From Setoptus koraiensis (lineage: Eukaryota > Arthropoda): a stretch of 64,000 bases of DNA. The position numbers and the translations under genes were made by a program. Location of the stretch: NCBI GenBank assembly GCA_048013815.1, contig CM106585.1, positions 20,026,001 through 20,090,000 on the forward strand. Reading direction: 5' to 3'. Of this stretch, positions 57,227 through 64,000 are shown in pieces. Each line of letters starts with the position of its first letter. Position 1 is the first letter of the stretch. Below the pieces are notes generated by a model. It was not told the origin of the DNA and searched no databases. It saw only the letters and a program-made list of their open reading frames with translations.

Positions 57227-59954
57227 TTATTGTGACGCCTTGCCGTTTATGGGCTCACCAATGAAGAGATGATTCTGGGGTGCGTTTTTCGTCTGTTTCT
57301 CTTGCTCGATAACTACTTTATCTGCGCTTGTGACTAGTAGGGGTGTTGCGAGGAACAAATTGCACAACTCAATCATCGGATACTCAAACAAAATATAAAC
57401 GAGGCACGCTAATAAAGCACAACCTGCGTATATGAACAATACCTGGCTGACCATCACTGGCCACGAGAACGCTAGAATGTGTTCAGTGGACATTAGCAGA
57501 TACAATATAAAATGCCAATTGTATAAGCTGACGCCATAGTTCAATTTGGCCAATGTTGTCCAGATGGGGCGCCGGATAAATTTGTCCCATTTTTTGTGCT
57601 CGGTTGTGCACATTTCCATCAGAACTGAACCATATACTAGCAAGAGGAGAGTTCGAAAGTGAGTGAAAACGAAATTCACCAACAGTTTGAGCCGAGGGCC
57701 CAGATATCCATCTGGGCCGTCTACTGTGGTGGTGTATAAGGAGAATAGCTGCATGACGGGATAAAGATAGATGCCAACTCTGTTGAAATTAATCATCCAT
57801 TTGGGCCATCGCTCGATCACTCGCTCGTCGTACAGATACAGAATGTAGCCCAATATTAGGCCACCGATACAAATATTCAATCTGTACTGGGGCATATAAT
57901 AGGCATAGGTGGCGTACTTGAACACAGTGATCAGTCCGCTGAGCCTAACTTTTGATGTTTCCATCAGCGAGCCGCCCAGCTCGTCGTAAACAATATACTG
58001 AAAGTGGGTGGCCATCGCGATGACGATCACATAGATCACAAGCGCTGTCTTCCGGGTCCTTCGTTGGGTGATAGTCGAAGAAATAATATCGAATCGTATT
58101 AATTAATGATCAATTATATAGTTATAATACAACATGATACGGTAGACAGACTCACCTGGCCAGGAAATAAATCAGAGGAATGGCCACCAGGCTGAACTGT
58201 AAATCTATGGAGCTGGTCCAAAACGGTATGATGCACTGCTTGTTTATGTCTCTGGTGTTCAATAGCGACGAAAACATGGTCCACCAGGTCTCCTGTTTGC
58301 ACTCTAGCGACATTAGCCCCTTCGAGGTTCCGTAGTCCCAGAGAGGCCCGCTACCAACAAACACGTACAGATATTTGACAAACCAAAGAACAAGTATATA
58401 CAGAGGCAAGAAGCGAGCGTAACGCCTCAGAGAGAATTTCGCGCTCAATCTAACAACATCCGTCAGCGGCATAGCTCGAATGATCGTGTTGACGCTCTTA
58501 TTTCTAGCACACCGGCAGCTTTGGTGACCGGAAGCGGGTCCTAATTGCATATCAGGTGATGTTTGGCTGCAAATACATTCGTTCTGAATAGTTGAAGTCC
58601 ATTTTTTTAAATTTGTAAACGAGATTAATGTGCTGGAGATGAGCAGAAAAGCGTCTACCGCTGATAGATACACTACTAATGACAATGTTCTTGCATCGCT
58701 ATCCACTCGCTTAAATGTCTCCAAACGATCCGTCGTGATCACTGTCGAGAACCACAAATAGTGTAAAGCCACCTCCACTAGCATAACACACACTTTGATT
58801 ATGTTGAAAATGTCGAAATTGATCCTTTTGACTGACCGATTCTGCTTTTGTTGAGGCTGCGGAAACAAATTGTTGATCGCTCTCCGGATGCTGAGCGCCT
58901 TAGATAATTGCTGGAATTTCGTCTTTGATAACGACAGTGCGAGCGGCGAACCCCCATCCGTTCTATTGTCCAGTGCGTATTGCATTGCTTTCATTTGTTT
59001 CTCGTACAAAAAATTTGACAATATCATGATTGTTATCCACAGTGCAATGAACGTCACAAACACGTAAAACGTCCAATCATATTTACGCAGAGGACTCCTC
59101 TCATCGGGCAAGCAGTAGATGCTCTCCAAATGTATTCGTCGATGAAAGAATCCCTCTGGTATGTTGTGCAACATCAACCTATTAAGTTGTTGTAAATAAT
59201 TGTTACCTAAACTTGTATCACATGTTTCTGGCAGACACAATGCAACATTGACATAGGGCTCGTTAGTGCGATTGAAACGTGACGGTAATCGCATCTCGGA
59301 CCACATGTCCAGCTTAGCATTGCCCATACAATATCTCATCTTGATATCGTTGGGCGCTCTCACTTGTTTATCCTCATCTCGACCACTGGCATCTATTCGA
59401 CTGTTGATGCACTGACTGTAGGCGCCCAAAAACATGTTGTTGCCATAATTGACGCCATTGTCCGGCTTGCCGAACGAATCCAAATAGTTGGCCAGCTGAA
59501 ATTTCCATTTGGGCTCGATGTGAATGTCCTGTCGGCTGAAACTGGCGCCCCCATCCCTGGAGTACCTGTCAAACAGATCAAAAATTGTGTTGAGGTCCCG
59601 ACGACAATCGGCATCGTTCGCCACGGGTTGACCGCTGACATTGAGATTGTATTGGTCGAGTTGTGGGTCGCCACTGTTGTATTCGTAGATGCCAATGAAT
59701 TCGAAAAATCTCATATAGTTCGCAGTGTACACAGAGCCCAAGTATCTGCTCTCTGGATTGGCATAATGATCAACAAGTCGGCCGCCTGTTTCATCCAACA
59801 ATTCAACATCGTAATTCTCTTCCAAGTTGATTGTAAATGTTGATTGATCGTCCGGCAACAGATCGGCTCGTACGCCGGCTAGACCGATACCTGACAGCAA
59901 CAGTAGTAGTTTCACGAACACTATTTTCGCTTTTCTCCGAACACACTCTCTCAT
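57227..59954 (-). CDS. NRF-6-like multipass membrane acyltransferase, copy 2 (two exons)
   Basis: Exon 1 is 59954-58156 and exon 2 is 58058-57227, with the same splice phases as copy 1 and an intron of 97 nt; the product is about 876 aa. Domain order and cysteines equal copy 1. The first ~45 residues, signal peptide included, are only about two thirds alike. From EENYDVELLDETGG on, the copies are almost identical, with small patches of change (residues ~325-395, the HQSCRCARNKS loop, and the C-terminal YPVMQLFSLYTTTVDG segment). Changes fall mainly in loops and ends. Both genes look intact, so they may act in different tissues or on different ligands; that is inference. Confidence 0.9.
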
Positions 59955-62876
59955 CTTGTTGTCGCTGATTGCGATGTAAGTTAAGTAATTAATTGTATCA
60001 GCCTAGATATTTCACAACTTATTCATTGATTTGAATTGCTTGCTATATAATTGAGGATGATCTCACTGTTCGTTGGATTCGAGTTTTCCAGTTGTGTCAA
60101 TCAAATTGTTTCCGCTCAGTGTATCGACCAGTGATCGTAAGCTGACTCGGCTGACCAGGAATGGCTCGTTACTGAATAATTGTCACTCTAATCTCATCAC
60201 TGATTATCTGTTTGTGGTTCATACACCGTAACCGCTGTTTTCGTCATCAGATTTGTTTGAGTTAACCCGTTCAGCCGCTCATTAGTCGTCGCCAAACGAG
60301 CATTTTGTCATACAAAACTCAGACAACGTAACTATCAAACAAACCTAATTATCACTCTTGTCTGTCTAATGATCACTCCATGACTCGGTAGCATCAACTG
60401 ACATTGTGTCAGCTGTCGAGGGAAGATCTAACACAACGAACGAAATGTCGCGCTTCTACGATGTATAAGTATCATCGCATGGAGCGACATTTCCTTCCAG
60501 TGAGTAGTTACAAAATTGTGAATCAAAAAAAGTAACGAGACACGTAATATACAACATTGGTTTTGCGCCACAGACATGTGATTACGCGTCATGTTGTAGC
60601 TATTCATCCGCTAGATGTTTGGACCGAATGGACATCAACTTATGCATCTATAAACACATTTGATTCTGTAATATATCGCCAAGTAAACCTTGTTTACTTG
60701 GCTACAATTGTTTACTATGTACAACTAAGTATCCGTTGATAGCAATTTCTTTCGCAGCGCAATAAACGAGTTTTTCAACAATGTTGCAACATCTTCAGCA
60801 TTCAGACGCAGTTAATCAAATGAACCTCTCAAGTGATACAATCAGAGTGCAATCCGAGCATAGCTTTTACGAACTCTATTGATCGAGCGGATCACGAAAT
60901 GACCATTCTCTCATACGCATTCTTTTGCAGTTTTTTTTTCTCAACAATACCAATATCATCAATTCTTCACATCCTCGAATATGTACGGGCTATCGATGCT
61001 GAATCGAAATAACACAAGTACAGGTAAAAAAATTTCTACTTTCACTGAATGATTTTTTCTTGTTGACTTGATGGTTTTTATCTATTCTGGTATCGTCTTC
61101 GTGGACCTCGTTAATCTGGCCAGAGTATTCCAAAGTAACCAACGAGGTTCCAATGGAGAGAGCTCGAAAAAAAGGTTTACCTTGTTAGTTGTTGCGATGA
61201 TGAATCACGGCGATCGATCATGATGAACGAAATCGATCACCGACTTGCAGTTTGCCACTTCCTCTTGAGTTTTTGTTGAATAGCGATTTTGTGTGGCTGC
61301 TCAAACGACAGCCAGAACAAGAGAGACATCCCTAAACTAAACGACGCAACTAATTAGTGAGCGAGCAACAATTTATTTTATCACGCATGAGGTATTTGTA
61401 ATGCGCTGGTGCCGACAGTACTAAGTTGCCTCTTGTCCATGCATGTAATCTCACCATCGTCAGTACCGGTGCAGTTGTAATAATGCGCCAACTATCTTGC
61501 GTCATTGCTGTAACTACATGCCGCATGGTTGCAACAGCGACTAGCCGGGTATTTGCAATGATACATGTATAAGTAGCAGCATTTTACAAATTGCAAGCGC
61601 CCTTCTGTCGCCGATTCGGCCGAACACGACAGTCCAATGGCAACCGGTTGGCATCACTCCTGTCTCACGAAGATCACTCGTTCCGCAGCACAATAAACGA
61701 CGCATGCATAAGTCAGATGAGAGTGCATTTGCGTTGGCAAGCCACCGCTACACATTGCTAAAAGATATCGTCTGACGCAACACGTTTCATTCTCGTTGTC
61801 GCGCGATTCCGATGTCGATGTTTAGACAAACGGCAGCCGTCATCATTGTCGCGTGAATTGTTACGGGAATTGTTACAGTGAATTGTTGTTGTAGGAGCTG
61901 ATTTGCAAGATCCGATTTGTGCTCACAAACGTTTGTGTCGGGTCACGAAAACGTGAGCAAAAGGCGACAGCGTCTAGCGAGAAACAAGAAACGGGCGCAA
62001 ACGAGAAGAGGCAGCCTTAAAAATTAGTGTGTATAATTTATTGTGAATTGTTGGAAAAGCATCAATTAATTGAGTTGTTGCTTCTCTCTGTGTGTGTGCC
62101 TCTTTTGATAGGAATTGAGCTTATTGTTCTTGTTCGCTTAAACTTTCGATGTAACAATATAAACCTAACGGTAACAATATAATTAAATAACAATAATCTA
62201 TCTCTCTGACTGGTGATATATTACATGGACTCGGGTTTAAAACGGGCCGGCGCAACAGTGACAATCGATTCAGAGCCAAACGAGATAATTGGCTCCCATC
62301 GAAAGTCATGCTGTCATGATGCGTCATGAACTTGTGTCGTCATGAACTTGTGTCGTCATGAACAGGCCGCGAATTTCGTTGGCAGGGGGCGCTTGGCGTT
62401 TAGAGGCCTGAGATTAGATCGCTGAATGTTTTGGTTTGGTTGTGAAGAAATACGAAGAACGCGAACTCTTGATTGTTGTCGCCTAACGCATTACGATGAC
62501 CGCTTGAGGTTGGATCAATGAGTGGGCGGCATCAGCGAGCTGGCAAGTGTTCGCGCCATGATACTTTGGCTGGACATCAGACATCCTCTAACCGTTCGGG
62601 CGAGTTTGTTCAATGTTTGTCTGTTTGTGTTTGTGGCTTGTTGTGGGTGTCGACGGTCATTTTAAAGTCTGCTAATGGCATGTTGGCATCTAGTGGTCAT
62701 CATTTGATTTAATTGGTGGTTGTTTCATTCGTCGGCCTTCGTTCATTTCAAATGTTGCTGCTTTATCTCGGTAGTTATCTCGACAACAACAACAACAACA
62801 ACAACACTGACCGACGCTGAGATGGTGCGCAATTACGTTTGTATCTCATCGCTAATTAACGCCATATTACGTATAA
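59955..62876. other. Upstream flank of NRF-6-like copy 2 and intergenic sequence
   Basis: The first ~500 bp match the flank of copy 1 loosely. Two TATA-type sites TGTATAAGTA (60462-60471 and 61566-61575) are each followed on the plus strand by a CGCAGC(G/A)CAATAAACGA box (AATAAA at 60761 and 61692). A GTCATGAACTTGT repeat lies at 62324-62362 and a CAACAACAA run near 62785. No coding exon is supported. Confidence 0.5.
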
Positions 62877-63959
62877 TTAACGCGCGTAACCACCGCTCGA
62901 TGCTCCCTTCGATTTTGTTCCACCGCCGTAACCGCCGGATGAGCCGCCCTGGGAACCGCCGCCGTAGCCGCCAGAGGAGTTTCCACCGCCGCCGCCGCTC
63001 GATCCTCCGTAGCCGCCGCCGCCACCGCTTGGCATGCCGTAGCCTCCGCTGCCGCCTCCGGACGATCCACCGTAGCCGCCGCTACCTGCGCCGCCGCCTC
63101 CTCCCGATGATCCGCCGTATCCGCCACCGGCGCCTCCTCCGCCCGATGACCCGCCGTAGCCTCCGCCGCCACCGGACGATCCGCCGTAGCCGCCACCGGC
63201 TCCTCCGCCGCCCGATGATCCGCCGTAACCTCCGGCTCCACCGCCGCCACCGGAAGATCCGCCATAGCCTCCTCCGCTGCCGCCGGACGATCCGCCTCCG
63301 TAGCCTCCTCCTGAGCCACCCGACGAGCCACCGCCGTAACCACCGGCTCCGCCGCCTCCGCCAGACGATCCGCCGTAGCCTCCTCCGCTGCCGCCGGACG
63401 ATCCGCCGCCGTAGCCTCCTCCGCTACCGCCGCCTCCCGATGATCCGCCGTACCCTCCGGCTCCACCGCCACCACCGGACGATCCGCCGTATCCGCCACC
63501 GGAAGCTCCTCCGCCGCCCGATGATCCGCCGTAACCTCCGCCGCCGGAGCCTCCCTTGCTTCCGCCGCCGTATCCACCGCCGCCGCCTCCGCTGCCGCCG
63601 TGTCCTCCTCCGTTTCCGCCGCCGTATCCACCGGCGTCGTTTCCGTAGTCTCCGTCATCGTCGAAGTTTGGCTCACTGTCGTAACTTTCTGCCTGCGAAT
63701 AGGAACCGGCCGCGGCATTTCCATAGCCGCCCATTCCCCCTCCTCCGCTGGCGCCGCCGCCGTAGCCTCCTCCGCCACCGCCGCTGCTTCCGCCTCCGTA
63801 TCCTCCCATGGATCCGCCGCCGTGGCCTCCCGAAGATCCGCCACCGCCGTATCCTCCTCCTCCGCCGCCACTGCTTCCGCCGTAGCCTCCTCCGCCGCCT
63901 CCGCCGCTTCCGCCGTAGCTTCCACCGCCACCGCCGCCGCCCTTCATTTGATTCTTCAT
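62877..63959 (-). CDS. Glycine-rich repeat protein, possibly a 3' exon of a larger gene
   Basis: The frame gives 360 residues of GGYGGSSGGGGG repeats with GAGG, Ser and Tyr variations, ending GGYAR. Around residues 85-110 one non-repetitive segment, S-Y-S-Q-A-E-S-Y-D-S-E-P-N-F-D-D-D-G-D-Y-G, breaks the pattern. There is no signal peptide after M-K-N-Q-M-K. TATGCAG just upstream could be a splice acceptor, so the start may lie outside the window. Candidates are a structural cuticle or silk-like protein, a Gly-rich antimicrobial-type peptide precursor, or the low-complexity tail of an RNA-binding protein; lack of RGG boxes speaks somewhat against the last. The reverse frames (62720-63985 plus strand and others) are repeat shadows. 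Confidence 0.7.
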   Translation of the reverse strand: MKNQMKGGGGGGGSYGGSGGGGGGGYGGSSGGGGGGYGGGGSSGGHGGGSMGGYGGGSSGGGGGGYGGGASGGGGMGGYGNAAAGSYSQAESYDSEPNFDDDGDYGNDAGGYGGGNGGGHGGSGGGGGGYGGGSKGGSGGGGYGGSSGGGGASGGGYGGSSGGGGGAGGYGGSSGGGGSGGGYGGGSSGGSGGGYGGSSGGGGGAGGYGGGSSGGSGGGYGGGSSGGSGGGYGGSSGGGGGAGGYGGSSGGGGAGGGYGGSSGGGGGYGGSSGGGGAGGGYGGSSGGGGGAGSGGYGGSSGGGSGGYGMPSGGGGGYGGSSGGGGGNSSGGYGGGSQGGSSGGYGGGTKSKGASSGGYAR

Positions 63960-64000
63960 GGGCCTGCATATTATGCGTGCATTGAGTCGGTGATTCGGAC

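Larger units (their letters stand above)
53000..60480. repeat. Tandem duplication of an NRF-6-like gene, unit about 4.17 kb
   Basis: The 3' flank CGTCACGGCGACGAGCTCGC occurs at 53000 and again near 57168. Both coding parts, both introns and the first few hundred bp of upstream sequence align in the same order. Upstream similarity fades, so the copies are not recent throughout. Confidence 0.9.

Noticed and set aside
62720-63985. 421-residue Arg/Leu-rich frame, plus strand
   Set aside because: It is the antisense shadow of the glycine-codon repeat.

Overview
This is arthropod-type nuclear DNA. The evidence is short GT-AG introns, CAA/CAG-rich microsatellites and a knirps-family nuclear receptor, together with ALDH1L, ATPAF2, Rab40, PMS2 and NRF-6-type acyltransferase genes. 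A chelicerate such as a mite is my guess from the gene set and compact gene structures; the sequence does not prove it. I saw no retroviral, LTR, Polinton or LINE coding remains.

Layout. (1) 1-6.7 kb: the 5' part of a 10-formyltetrahydrofolate dehydrogenase gene (ALDH1L, minus strand, cut by the window edge), then a head-to-head inverted duplication. Each arm carries a two-exon gene for a 77-78 aa secreted, probably GPI-anchored peptide, followed by an intact ATPAF2 gene. Decayed copies of the peptide gene's 3' part lie outside the arms. (2) 6.7-36 kb: about 29 kb without a convincing gene. The first ~15 kb is GC-rich and full of GGCC/GGCCGGCC. The whole stretch is packed with minisatellites, including E-box arrays (CACCTG, CAGGTG, CAGCTG) at exact 10, 15, 19 and 20 bp spacing. 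One tRNA-derived SINE candidate lies near 31.9 kb. (3) 36.2-37.2 kb: a knirps-type gene; the desert may be its regulatory landscape (inference). (4) 37.2-44.9 kb: second gene-poor stretch. (5) 44.9-52.5 kb: Rab40 and PMS2 in divergent orientation, then a second palindrome in which the 3' part of PMS2 and a downstream N/Q-rich first exon are repeated in reverse. The outer arms look about 99% identical but the inner 450 bp on each side is strongly diverged, and the palindrome runs into a 500-base N gap. (6) 53-60 kb: two tandem NRF-6-like acyltransferase genes. (7) 60-64 kb: intergenic DNA and a glycine-rich protein gene or exon.

The main theme is local duplication with uneven divergence. The ATPAF2 copies agree at about 99% including silent sites while their upstream flanks have drifted to roughly 88%. 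The PMS2 palindrome shows the reverse pattern near its centre. The NRF-6 copies diverge sharply only in the first ~45 residues and a few patches. Gene conversion is the simplest biological reading of the first and third; assembly error must be excluded for the second. Genes with housekeeping roles are folate one-carbon metabolism (ALDH1L), mitochondrial F1-ATPase assembly (ATPAF2), mismatch repair (PMS2) and ubiquitin-linked GTPase signalling (Rab40).
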